Assembly: GCA_905233165.1 (NCBI GenBank)
Contig: CAJODL010000001.1
Span: 689,927 to 753,926 of the forward strand
Source: an uncultured Prevotella sp.
GTDB taxonomy: Bacteria; Bacteroidota; Bacteroidia; Bacteroidales; Bacteroidaceae
Direction of reading: 5' to 3'
Length of the DNA: 64,000 nucleotides
Below, piece by piece: positions 1 through 7,562 of the stretch. Below the pieces are notes generated by a model that was given only the letters and a program-made list of their open reading frames with translations, had not been told where the DNA came from and did no database searches. The position numbers and the translations under genes were made by a program. The stretch's first letter is position 1. Each line of letters begins with the position of its first letter.

Positions 1-1466
1 CCCAGATTCTCTCCAATGTATTTTTAAGCAATTTGAGGGAAATAAATGAATTCTGTTCAACTTTTATAGGTTTCTATGTGCTTTCTTATTGGCGAATCTC
101 TGCACTACTACTCCTCTGCTTGATTTTACCTATTGGCCTATTACGCAATCATGGGATTCCTGAACTATGCTATTTCGGAGGTAAATCCTCAGGGCGTAAG
201 TCCCTAATATTGTTATTGATGTTTTGTATAGCATGCGAAATTCAACCTTCATACAGGTTCGTACAGTTGTTTTACCAGCATCGTGACTTACAGAATATGG
301 AAGGCCTGATTTTTCGCCACTATCACGAAGAGATTCCAACACCTCTGCATCGTTTTGTATTTGCTTGCTATTCATTAAAGCAATCGAGCTATGTGCTTGA
401 TAAGATCAAAGCTTCAACTTTCTCCGTTCAGATAGACAGTTGTTCATATCAATCACCACATATTGTGTTAGTGATAGGAGAAAGTTACAACAAACACCAC
501 TCTACTCTCTATGGTTATCAGCTACCAACTACGCCATTACAGCAAAAACGTAATGATAATGATGAATTGTTCGTTTTTGACAATGTCGTGTCACCATGGA
601 ATATCACTAGTAACGTTTTTCTTGATATCTTTTCTGTGTGGGAATATGGAATGACAACAGTAATAGACGAAATGCCATTGTTTCCTATCTTGTTTCGTAG
701 AGCTGGTTACTCGGTAAATTTCTTCTCCAATCAATATTTGCTGAATGGTTTTCGTAAAGGAACTACTAATCAAGCAGGGCATTTCTTTCTTGCTGACAGT
801 GAGATGAGTGATTCGCTCTTTACATATCGAAATAGGAGGTCAAGTAAGTTTGATCTTGGGTTGGTAGAACAAGTTAAACATTTCAAGGACGAACATCAGT
901 TGGATAGTTATACATTAGACATTATTCATCTCATTGGACAGCACTTCGAATATTCTCTGCGTTACCCTCAAACGGTTAGAGCATTCAGTATGGAGAATTA
1001 TGCAGATAAAAACATTGATGATGATGCTAAGGAAATAATTATGCAATATGATAATGCCACGCATTATAATGATATTGTGCTTGACAGCATTCTTGCAATG
1101 TATGATTACGAAGAGGCTATTGTCATTTATGTTGCAGACCATGGTGAAGAAGTTTATGATGAATTGCCTGTTCATGGGCGGTTATTTCAAGAACCTACAA
1201 AATTCCAAGCAAAAAATGAATTTGAGGTTCCTATGTGGATATGGTGCTCGAGAAGTTATCAAGAAAAGCATCCCGATTTAGTTGCGGCGATTCGTTCTTC
1301 AACCTCAAAAGAATTCCTAACCGATGGATTGTCTCAAGTTCTGTTGTACCTCGCAGGGATCAAGTGCAAATGGAGCAACGAAAATAGAAACATTCTAAGT
1401 TCTCGTTATCAGTCAAAACAAAGGATAATCGGTGGTAGCGTGGATTATGATAATCTTATGAAATAA
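1..1466 (+). CDS. Phosphoethanolamine transferase, EptA-like, sulfatase fold (5' end outside window)
   Basis: Probably moves phosphoethanolamine from phosphatidylethanolamine onto lipid A or another envelope glycan, working in the inner membrane with its catalytic domain in the periplasm. The reading frame is open to the first base of the window, so the gene is cut at its 5' end and most of the membrane domain is missing; one hydrophobic helix remains near residues 20-38 counted from a TTG at 33. The catalytic part shows 'VIGESYNKHHSTLYGY' (residues 147-162), where GES replaces the usual GET nucleophile motif, 'HLIGQHF' (299-305) and 'DHGEE' (369-373) followed by a His at 381, the metal ligands of the alkaline-phosphatase/sulfatase superfamily. 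The family assignment is firm. The acceptor substrate is inferred. Confidence 0.85.
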   Translation, partial: QILSNVFLSNLREINEFCSTFIGFYVLSYWRISALLLLCLILPIGLLRNHGIPELCYFGGKSSGRKSLILLLMFCIACEIQPSYRFVQLFYQHRDLQNMEGLIFRHYHEEIPTPLHRFVFACYSLKQSSYVLDKIKASTFSVQIDSCSYQSPHIVLVIGESYNKHHSTLYGYQLPTTPLQQKRNDNDELFVFDNVVSPWNITSNVFLDIFSVWEYGMTTVIDEMPLFPILFRRAGYSVNFFSNQYLLNGFRKGTTNQAGHFFLADSEMSDSLFTYRNRRSSKFDLGLVEQVKHFKDEHQLDSYTLDIIHLIGQHFEYSLRYPQTVRAFSMENYADKNIDDDAKEIIMQYDNATHYNDIVLDSILAMYDYEEAIVIYVADHGEEVYDELPVHGRLFQEPTKFQAKNEFEVPMWIWCSRSYQEKHPDLVAAIRSSTSKEFLTDGLSQVLLYLAGIKCKWSNENRNILSSRYQSKQRIIGGSVDYDNLMK

Positions 1467-1671
1467 AAGTGCCGGAACCTGCACTGATATCCGACAATTA
1501 TTCTTAACTGTAGGTGTATATGTTTTAGTACACATGTAGAGCTTTTCCTTGTGCTCATACTCAATTCATAACAATAACGAGTTGCATGCAGTTTGTTATT
1601 CTTTCTTTGCTAACCAAACTTTGTGCGAGCCGGTATATTTTTATTTTCAAACCTTGCACCTTTTTATATAT

Positions 1672-1711
1672 CAAACTCTGCAACTTGAATTGCGAACTTT
1701 GCAATTGAACC
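1672..1711 (+). repeat. 21-bp repeat, two copies
   Basis: Two degenerate copies of a 21-bp unit beginning 'CAAACTCTGCAACTTGAATT'. The sequence after them (to about 1750) is a diverged match to the sequence following the four-copy array at 3770-3851, so the two stretches share an origin. The frame stays open through the repeat, but I do not regard it as coding. Confidence 0.7.
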
Positions 1712-1742
1712 TCGCTGCAGGGTATGAGAAATATCCAATACC

Positions 1743-2098
1743 CCGAATAATCAAGATGCAGTTCATTTGACTCCGACACCGGTTTTTGAACGTCAAAAAC
1801 GTCTTGAGCGACAAGGGTATATAAAAAGATACTCGGCAGTACTCGATCCCGATAAGCTGGGACAGAGCCTGACGAGATTGCAGATGCCTTCACCTATCGC
1901 ATACAGGCAATTCCAGAGGTGATAGAGTGTTACAACACCAGTGGTGCCTATGGTTATCTTTTAAAGGTACGCGCACGCGATATGAAGCAATACCAGGAAT
2001 TTGTCCTCACCAAACTTGGCGACATCGAAAGCCTCGGTTCCTTGGAAAGCACCTTCGTCATGAGCGAGGTAAAGCAAACCTACGGAATTAACCTATGA
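1743..2098 (+). pseudogene. Lrp/AsnC family regulator, decayed
   Basis: Translation in one frame from about 1743 gives '..DAVHLTPTPVFERQKRLE' and then 'YIKRYSAVLDPDKLGQS', the recognition helix and start of the ligand-binding half of an Lrp/AsnC regulator. Near 1865-1880 the match jumps to another frame, 'EIADAFTYRIQAIPEVIECY', and continues through 'ARDMKQYQEFVLTKLGDIES' and 'FVMSEVKQTYGINL' to a stop at 2096-2098. About 12-15 residues that normally lie between these parts are missing, so the frameshift comes with a deletion. The N-terminal helices and start codon are also absent; the preceding sequence is a repeat. It cannot make a working regulator. Confidence 0.85.
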
Positions 2099-2359
2099 TG
2101 GAATGAAAGTTCCTCAAAAAGTACAGTTGTTTTCAAACTTAAATCCTTGTTGTTTTATATTGTATCATAGCGAGGAATTGTCATTTTATGTTGCTTTTTT
2201 GTCAAAATCTGATTGTTTTAGGTTCATTGGCCGTTAATCTGCTTGTTAAATTCTAAACGGATGTTAATTTGATAACAAAAATTAACCTTAAAAAGTTAAT
2301 AGATGTTATATTTATCTTTGTTTTGTGATTTATATCAAGTTATTTTAGGTTTTTGTGCT

Positions 2360-2367
2360 TATATTTG
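2360..2367 (+). promoter_or_regulatory. Promoter -7 box for the outer-membrane barrel gene
   Basis: 'TATATTTG' matches the Bacteroidota TAnnTTTG -7 element. It lies about 120 bases before the start at 2490, in a long AT-rich leader. No good TTTG stands at -33. Confidence 0.5.
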
Positions 2368-2489
2368 CAAAAACTTTTAAACAAAAATAATAAATCTATA
2401 ATTTTTCACAGATCTTGCGTAAAATAAAAAAGCATTATATTTTTATCATCGATAAATAACCGTGTAACAAAATCAAAAAACTTAAAACT

Positions 2490-3413
2490 ATGAAAAAGAT
2501 TTTCTTAGCAGTATTAGCAATCGTAGGTGTTTGCAATACAACAAGTGCACAGTACACTCCTCAGAAGAATGACATCTCTGTAGAAGTAGGTTTTAATCCT
2601 TTTAAAGGTGGTGATGGAGTGTTTAAACTGGATGAAGATTTTCAGTTTAAGGCTCGTTGGATGTTTACAGACAAGGACGCTTTGAGGTTCAAATTAGGTT
2701 TGGGTATAGATAATGATTCTTGGACTACTGAATATACTGATGGTGCGAGATATGCAGACGATAATACTAAAGATCATTTTCTTTCTGGTTCAACAGAGAC
2801 AAAAAATAAGAGGACAGCTTTATCATTTAATGTAGGTTACGAACGTCACTTCCCCGTATCAGAGCGTATAGACCTTTATGCAGGTGGTGAGTTCGGGTTT
2901 GGTTTTGTATCTTGTTCCGGAGAACAAACGACTAACTCTTACGCAGAATACTATGATCTCAATGATAATGGTAAGCTCTTGGGATATGGTACTATTAATA
3001 ATGTGACAAAATTTGAAAAACAGACTGCTTATAATACCACTGATCCTACTGCCAACAGAGATTTTTCTGTAACAAGATTTACGGTAGCTGCATTGGCTGG
3101 ATTTGATTTCTATGTTTATAAAGGTTTGTATCTCGGTGCAGAATTGGGTATAAGATTCGCAAACGGTAAGACTCCAAAGAAGGCTTATTACACAGAGAAT
3201 AACGTAACAAATTCAACTACTGTAGCTAATAATACAACAAAAACCACTATTAGAGATTATTCTTCAGAATCGGGAATATCAACTACAACTACAATAGAAG
3301 GTGGTGTGACAAATACGACAACCGCGTATAGTGGTACATCTCTGAACGAAGGTTCTACAACTACTCTGAAGTTCTATGTTGATCCATGTGTACGTTTGGG
3401 TATAAAGTTCTAA
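2490..3413 (+). CDS. Outer-membrane beta-barrel protein
   Basis: A 307-residue protein with a clear signal peptide (MKKIFLAVLAIVGVCNTTSA, cleavage before about residue 21) and alternating hydrophobic/polar strands typical of OmpA/OmpX-type porins, ending '..CVRLGIKF' with the C-terminal Phe usual for barrel insertion. Residues about 235-290 form a Thr/Ser/Asn-rich stretch that is probably a long surface loop. It stands alone: a promoter box about 120 bases upstream, an intrinsic terminator 47 bases after the stop, and Lrp debris on both sides. Ligand and function cannot be read from the sequence. Confidence 0.75.
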   Translation: MKKIFLAVLAIVGVCNTTSAQYTPQKNDISVEVGFNPFKGGDGVFKLDEDFQFKARWMFTDKDALRFKLGLGIDNDSWTTEYTDGARYADDNTKDHFLSGSTETKNKRTALSFNVGYERHFPVSERIDLYAGGEFGFGFVSCSGEQTTNSYAEYYDLNDNGKLLGYGTINNVTKFEKQTAYNTTDPTANRDFSVTRFTVAALAGFDFYVYKGLYLGAELGIRFANGKTPKKAYYTENNVTNSTTVANNTTKTTIRDYSSESGISTTTTIEGGVTNTTTAYSGTSLNEGSTTTLKFYVDPCVRLGIKF

Positions 3414-3459
3414 TATTGTAATAGCTGTAAAAAAGTAACAATTAATAATCGCACGGTTT

Positions 3460-3488
3460 ACCCCATCTGCACGCAGAGGGGTTTCTTT
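3460..3488 (+). terminator. Intrinsic terminator after the barrel gene
   Basis: Hairpin ACCCCATCTGC / GCAGAGGGGT (one bulged base) followed directly by TTTCTTTT. It is the first of three hairpins with T-rich tails in 160 bp. Confidence 0.8.
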
Positions 3489-3493
3489 TCCCC

Positions 3494-3559
3494 AAGAAGA
3501 ATCACCGTGAAGCTTTAAAATATAAGATTTAACCCGTGAGGGTGAATTCTTCTTTTTAA
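3494..3559 (+). other. Long hairpin with T-tail, second terminator or small RNA
   Basis: AAGAAGAATCACC at 3494-3506 pairs with GGTGAATTCTTCTT at 3541-3554 (one bulge), enclosing a 34-base loop and followed by TTTTTAAAT. It could be a back-up terminator or the body of a small RNA. No reading frame of note is present. Confidence 0.45.
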
Positions 3560-3579
3560 ATAATTAAAATAGTAATTTT

Positions 3580-3618
3580 TCATCCTGCTGAATATAGTTT
3601 AGCAGGATGACTCTTTTA
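3580..3618 (+). terminator. Third hairpin of the 3460-3620 series
   Basis: Perfect 10-bp stem TCATCCTGCT (3580-3589) with AGCAGGATGA (3601-3610), 11-base loop, then CTCTTTTA. On the plus strand it resembles an intrinsic terminator. Confidence 0.6.
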
Positions 3619-3620
3619 TA

Positions 3621-3660
3621 TCCTCGACTTCGTCATGAGTGATGTAAAGTAAACTTTGTA
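3621..3660 (+). pseudogene. Second, tiny Lrp C-terminal remnant
   Basis: 'DFVMSDVK', then a stop, then 'TLYEL' reads like the last residues of an Lrp regulator; the larger remnant at 2055-2098 has 'TFVMSEVKQTYGINL'. Only about 13 residues match, so homology is likely but not proven. The 21-bp repeat array follows about 110 bases downstream. Confidence 0.4.
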
Positions 3661-3769
3661 TGAGTTGGTGCCTCTGGCTTTCTCGTTTTTGTCCTTTTTG
3701 TCGTTGCCAATATGGCAGCTATCTCCTTAGTGATGTATTTTTCCATACTACGAATACTATCTTATATTT

Positions 3770-3851
3770 CAAACTTTGCAACTTGAATTGCAAACTTTGC
3801 AACCTGAATTGCAAACTTTGCAACTTAGATTTCAAACTTTGCAATTGAAAC
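3770..3851 (+). repeat. 21-bp tandem repeat, about four copies
   Basis: Units start at 3770, 3791, 3812 and 3833, each beginning 'CAAACTTTGCAA'. The period is 21 bp, so one frame stays open through the array (KLCNLNC..), but the start codon context and composition do not suggest a gene. Units are directly abutting without spacers, so it is not a CRISPR array. The rest of 3661-3921 holds nothing I recognise. Confidence 0.8.
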
Positions 3852-3921
3852 TCTCTGCAAGGGTACAAAAAAATATCCAAGACCACAAAACAATTCGGAT
3901 GTATAGCTGGAATAAAATCTC

Positions 3922-4302
3922 TTACGTTCTCGGAAATCTTCTGTAAAGAAATATTGTGCAGCCAAGAATTATAAATATAAGTATGAGATACACGTATGAA
4001 GGTACTTTAACTATATGAAAGATGTCCATTATTATGACAAGTGCTGCCATAGTATAAACAAAAGCTCTGTTTCTTGCTGTTAAACATTCATTCCTATGAA
4101 TAAAAAGCCTGTATATCAGTACCAATACGATTGGCACAGCAAATGCAAATATGCGAAACCATGTATATTCCCAAATGTAGAAGTAATTGTGTGTAACATC
4201 GTTGTATCCCAATAGTTTGTTGATAAACTTACCGATATACATTTGTAACAGGTAAAAGAAACCAATAAACCAATGGTAATTCTTGCTAATATAGTCCTTC
4301 AT
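3922..4302 (-). CDS. Small four-helix membrane protein, unknown function
   Basis: A 126-residue protein with four hydrophobic stretches, at about residues 10-28, 47-66, 82-99 and 101-119, a short Arg-rich tail and no signal-peptide cleavage site. I do not recognise a family. It is transcribed toward the repeat region and is separated from the TetR gene by about 150 AT-rich bases, so it may form its own unit or be read from the TetR transcript. It could be a member of a small DUF of inner-membrane proteins. Confidence 0.6.
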   Translation of the reverse strand: MKDYISKNYHWFIGFFYLLQMYIGKFINKLLGYNDVTHNYFYIWEYTWFRIFAFAVPIVLVLIYRLFIHRNECLTARNRAFVYTMAALVIIMDIFHIVKVPSYVYLILIFIILGCTIFLYRRFPRT

Positions 4303-4450
4303 AATTCTTTCGTTTTTTTTATATTGTCTTTTGCCTTTTCATTGTATATTTTTTCATTTTCCTTTTAAATAAATTGCGGCATTCAAAGGTAAAAATATAT
4401 CACAAGTCAATGGTTAGGTTATCGTGTTTAAGACATCTATTAAACATGGC

Positions 4451-5173
4451 TCATAAGGATACACATTTTTTTATGATATCCTCACTTACTCCTTGCTTCC
4501 TCAGATTCTCTGCTATTTTCTCTTTTTCCGACTGCTTTTCCATCAGCCATCTAAGCTGGTCCACAATAGCGTGCAACGCCATCTTGAGACGTTCTACGTG
4601 ATTTGGATTATTGACATCTATTCCGCAGAATGGAGCCCTGTCTTTGTGCAGACAGAGATAGTAGATGCCGCCAATCAAAAGTGCAGACCATGCAACGATA
4701 TCAACATTAGTGCCAAAATAGTGACTTAGGTATTTACCTGCTAAAGGTAGAGTGTGCTCTTCCCTAAGTTTAGAAGTATAGTTCGTAATGTCGTTATCTT
4801 GGGCTACTTCCCATCTGAGTAGCTCAAGCATAAGGGATTTGCCACTCAATTCTGAAAGCAGACAACAAAGCATGTTGTAAACATCCTCCATCATGTCTTC
4901 TCCATTCATGGCATTCTTAATAACATCACTGAACCAATAGTCGCGTTTTTTCACAAATTCTCCATAGAACTCGTCAATATTCTTATACCTCTTATAAAAT
5001 ACTGTTGGCTCAATTTCAGCTTCTTTCATTATGTCTGTGATAAGGGTATTCGAAAAGCCTCGCTCCATGATTAACCTTTCAGCAGCCTTGTTAATCGCAT
5101 TGTCTAAATCGCCCTTTGTTCTTCTTGGCTTTCTCACTTTTTTATTTTGTTCGGATGACATACTCGTTTCCAT
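4451..5173 (-). CDS. TetR/AcrR family transcriptional regulator
   Basis: A 240-residue protein. Residues about 20-70 form the TetR helix-turn-helix ('INKAAERLIMERGFSNTLIT', '..PTVFYKRYKNIDEFYGEF'); the rest is an all-helical ligand and dimer domain with no diagnostic motif. A Lys/Arg-rich tail (NKKVRKPRRTKG) precedes the DNA-binding domain. The start could also be Met5. The gene is divergent from a thioesterase and a secreted TPR protein, and the 290-base gap contains a near-perfect double palindrome over the thioesterase promoter, so it probably represses that operon. The ligand is unknown; the thioesterase neighbour suggests an acyl or aromatic thioester compound. Confidence 0.85.
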   Translation of the reverse strand: METSMSSEQNKKVRKPRRTKGDLDNAINKAAERLIMERGFSNTLITDIMKEAEIEPTVFYKRYKNIDEFYGEFVKKRDYWFSDVIKNAMNGEDMMEDVYNMLCCLLSELSGKSLMLELLRWEVAQDNDITNYTSKLREEHTLPLAGKYLSHYFGTNVDIVAWSALLIGGIYYLCLHKDRAPFCGIDVNNPNHVERLKMALHAIVDQLRWLMEKQSEKEKIAENLRKQGVSEDIIKKCVSL

Positions 5174-5334
5174 AGTTTAAGAAATATTTGCTGCAAAGAT
5201 AATAAGATTTTTCATATATACGAATAATATGCGGTTATTTGTTGTGTAAATTATTATTATTTAACAAAACCGAATTGTATATAAACTTTTTTCTCGCAAA
5301 AGTTTTGCGGAATGAATTAAAAGAAATTCGTACA

Positions 5335-5369
5335 ATTATAGAATTTCTATTATAGAATTTCTATAATTA
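5335..5369 (+). promoter_or_regulatory. Double palindromic operator, probable TetR site
   Basis: Two tandem copies of the 13-bp palindrome ATAGAATTTCTAT (5338-5350 and 5352-5364) inside a larger near-palindrome. They cover the -33 region of the promoter at 5382-5389, the position expected for repression by the divergently encoded TetR protein. Confidence 0.65.
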
Positions 5370-5381
5370 AAATATTTTACT

Positions 5382-5389
5382 TAACTTTG
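5382..5389 (+). promoter_or_regulatory. Promoter -7 box for the thioesterase operon
   Basis: 'TAACTTTG' fits TAnnTTTG. A TTTC at 5358-5361 sits 20 bases upstream as a -33 box and lies inside the second palindrome. The predicted leader is about 70 bases. Confidence 0.6.
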
Positions 5390-5464
5390 TCCCCAAATCT
5401 CCTAGTTCCATACAGTGTACTTTTGGCAACGAAAACAAAACTGATAATATAATAGAATGTACTG

Positions 5465-5935
5465 ATGGACATTAAGAAAATCATAAATCCTTGGCTGAAT
5501 CATCCGGAATATAACTGTTTCGGATGTTGCCCCAATAATCCCATAGGACTTCACATGACTTTCTGCGAAGAGGGGGAGTATATCACCAGTAAGTGGCATC
5601 CCAACCAGAACTATCAGGGATGGATAAACACGATGCATGGGGGCATACTGAGCACCTTGATTGACGAGGTGTGTGGATGGGTAGTGACCCGAAAACTGCA
5701 AACCAGCGGATATACCGTACAGCTGAATGTGAAGTTCCGAAAGGCTGTAATGACAACAGAACCGGAACTGACCATCAGGGCAAAGGTGACGAAACAAGTA
5801 AGAAACCTCGCCTATATCAATGCGGAGATAATAAACTCCAAAGGCGAGGTTTGCAATGAGGGTGAGGCTATCTATTTCCTTATGAACGAAGAGAAGGCAA
5901 AGGAAATGGGCTTCCTACGTTGCGAAGTGGAGTAA
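5465..5935 (+). CDS. PaaI/hotdog-fold thioesterase
   Basis: A 156-residue protein that should hydrolyse an acyl-CoA or aromatic-CoA thioester in the cytoplasm. The hotdog core is seen in 'GWINTMHGGILSTLIDEVCG' (residues about 52-71): HGG at 58-60 supplies the oxyanion contact and Asp67 is the usual catalytic acid of this clade. An N-terminal Cys-rich patch 'YNCFGCCPNNPIGL' is typical of PaaI-type proteins of this size. The gene begins the operon controlled by the divergent TetR protein, and 24 bases separate its stop from the next gene. The exact substrate is not determined. Confidence 0.85.
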   Translation: MDIKKIINPWLNHPEYNCFGCCPNNPIGLHMTFCEEGEYITSKWHPNQNYQGWINTMHGGILSTLIDEVCGWVVTRKLQTSGYTVQLNVKFRKAVMTTEPELTIRAKVTKQVRNLAYINAEIINSKGEVCNEGEAIYFLMNEEKAKEMGFLRCEVE

Positions 5936-5959
5936 AGTTCCTCTAATTACAATAATTTT

Positions 5960-7474
5960 ATGAAAAAAATCTCTTTTACTACTATCCTGGCATTCCTTGC
6001 TATAGCAATGATGTCTGCCCAGAAAGTGCAAGACCCAAAGGGCCTTTATCATCTTCAGAAATTCATCTACGAAGACGGCAGTGAGAAAACCCCTGGCTAC
6101 AGTCAGTATAAGTATGCTGCTGACTCTGTCGGACTGCTCGTTTCTTACAGAAAAGCTGGCAGCCCCAAGCAATGGAGCCAGATGAGTGTTGAGATACGCG
6201 AACAGCATCCGCTGAAAAATACTGGCGAGACGCCACAGGGCGCTGATGGACATGATATACAGATTTTCAACGTCAAAGACGGAGAGTTCTCTTTCAAGTG
6301 GTATAACACCCAGTGGCCCAATATGAGCAAACTCAATGAGTTTATCACTGAGGTCTATGGCGTCGGTGGTATTGAGAGTGAAGTGGCAAAGGCTTTCAAC
6401 CTGCTTGAGAATAAGTTTGATACCAAAGGTAACAAGTTCTATGGCTGGTGGATACGCATTGCTGCAACAGCGAATCCTGATGGCACAGGACAACGCAAGC
6501 AGATTCCGACATTATGGAAGGTATATTCTCCAGATATGTCGATGGTTATACATCCTCTCAACAGAAACACATTGGGATGCACCCCTACGACGACAGTAAA
6601 ATATGAGAATGACAGCACCATTTACGAGATAGGTCATGTCTGCAAAATAAAATGGCTTAGCGATGACTGTCATGCCCTCACCTTTACACAGGAGAATAAT
6701 GTTCCTCTTACTGAGATATGGGTTAGAGGCGGATTGCCAAAGATGTGGCAAAGCATTTTCAAAACCAATGTAGAGATTTTCAGAGATGCCAACGAGTGCC
6801 TGCGTTTGTCATTCGAGGCAGTAAAGCAAGGAGATCTCAAGAAAGTTGACGAATACCTTACCGAAGCCATCAATGAAAAAAGCGTAGGTATTGAATCCCT
6901 CTGTCAGGGCGTTTCGAATATAGCATCCTTCCTTTACTATGAAAAGAAATATAAGGACTGTCAGGAATTTAGCACAAAATACTTGCAGCAGATAGATGAA
7001 TATGCCAAGAATGGTCATGACCACAATATGGGTACTAAGCTAATCTGCTATGATGTGGAAAACCTAAAGGCAATCTCCACATATCGCAATGGAGATACCG
7101 AGAAGGGGCGTAAGATGATGGACGAATGTCTCTCTATCATCAATAGCGAGATAGAGCGATATCGTGGCGTCAATGGTATGGACATGTATGTCACAGGCCT
7201 GCATTTTATGACTTTTTTGATGTATAATCTCGGCTATGACATCTTTGGGGCAGAGCAGACACTACTCAACCTTGATGCCCTTACCTTGGTGTCACCATTC
7301 CTTGCATCGGGATCAAACAAACCCGTGTTGTTGGAATGTCGCGGCAACTGCTACCTCCTGCTGGGCGACAAGGAAAATGCCCGCAAACTGTGGCAGCAGG
7401 TAAAAGACATCAATCCTAACTACTTCAAAGAGAAACGCATTGAGGCACCTCTGAAGAATGAGTTTGGGGAGTGA
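5960..7474 (+). CDS. Secreted protein with lipocalin-like repeats and TPR-like C-terminus
   Basis: A 504-residue protein with a signal peptide (MKKISFTTILAFLAIAMMSAQ). Residues about 20-125 and 150-270 look like two lipocalin-type beta units; the second closes with 'LTEIWVRGGLP', a pattern seen in short secreted Bacteroidota lipocalin-like proteins. Residues about 275-500 are helical and TPR-like, including 'YLLLGDKENARKLWQQVKDI'. It is second in the TetR-controlled operon, 24 bases after the thioesterase. A periplasmic role is inferred from the signal peptide and lack of a lipobox. No enzyme motif is visible. Confidence 0.65.
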   Translation: MKKISFTTILAFLAIAMMSAQKVQDPKGLYHLQKFIYEDGSEKTPGYSQYKYAADSVGLLVSYRKAGSPKQWSQMSVEIREQHPLKNTGETPQGADGHDIQIFNVKDGEFSFKWYNTQWPNMSKLNEFITEVYGVGGIESEVAKAFNLLENKFDTKGNKFYGWWIRIAATANPDGTGQRKQIPTLWKVYSPDMSMVIHPLNRNTLGCTPTTTVKYENDSTIYEIGHVCKIKWLSDDCHALTFTQENNVPLTEIWVRGGLPKMWQSIFKTNVEIFRDANECLRLSFEAVKQGDLKKVDEYLTEAINEKSVGIESLCQGVSNIASFLYYEKKYKDCQEFSTKYLQQIDEYAKNGHDHNMGTKLICYDVENLKAISTYRNGDTEKGRKMMDECLSIINSEIERYRGVNGMDMYVTGLHFMTFLMYNLGYDIFGAEQTLLNLDALTLVSPFLASGSNKPVLLECRGNCYLLLGDKENARKLWQQVKDINPNYFKEKRIEAPLKNEFGE

Positions 7475-7481
7475 GGAATTA

Positions 7482-7558
7482 GGTCAAAGGTCTAAGGTCT
7501 AAGGTCTTATCGCTAACCTCTAACCTCTCACCTCTCACCTCTTAACTCCTCATTCCTA
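7482..7558. repeat. Heptamer tandem repeats
   Basis: GGTCTAA-type units (7482-7509) are followed by CCTCTAA/CCTCTCA-type units (7517-7558), all with 7-bp period, filling the gap between two convergent genes. Confidence 0.8.
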
Positions 7559-7562
7559 ACTC

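Noticed and set aside
3660..3848. Open frame through the 21-bp repeat (KLCNLNC repeats)
   Set aside because: The frame is open only because the period is a multiple of three; it has no start context, domain or conserved neighbour.
3770..3851. Possible CRISPR array
   Set aside because: Units abut directly with no spacers, there are no cas genes, and the units are degenerate.
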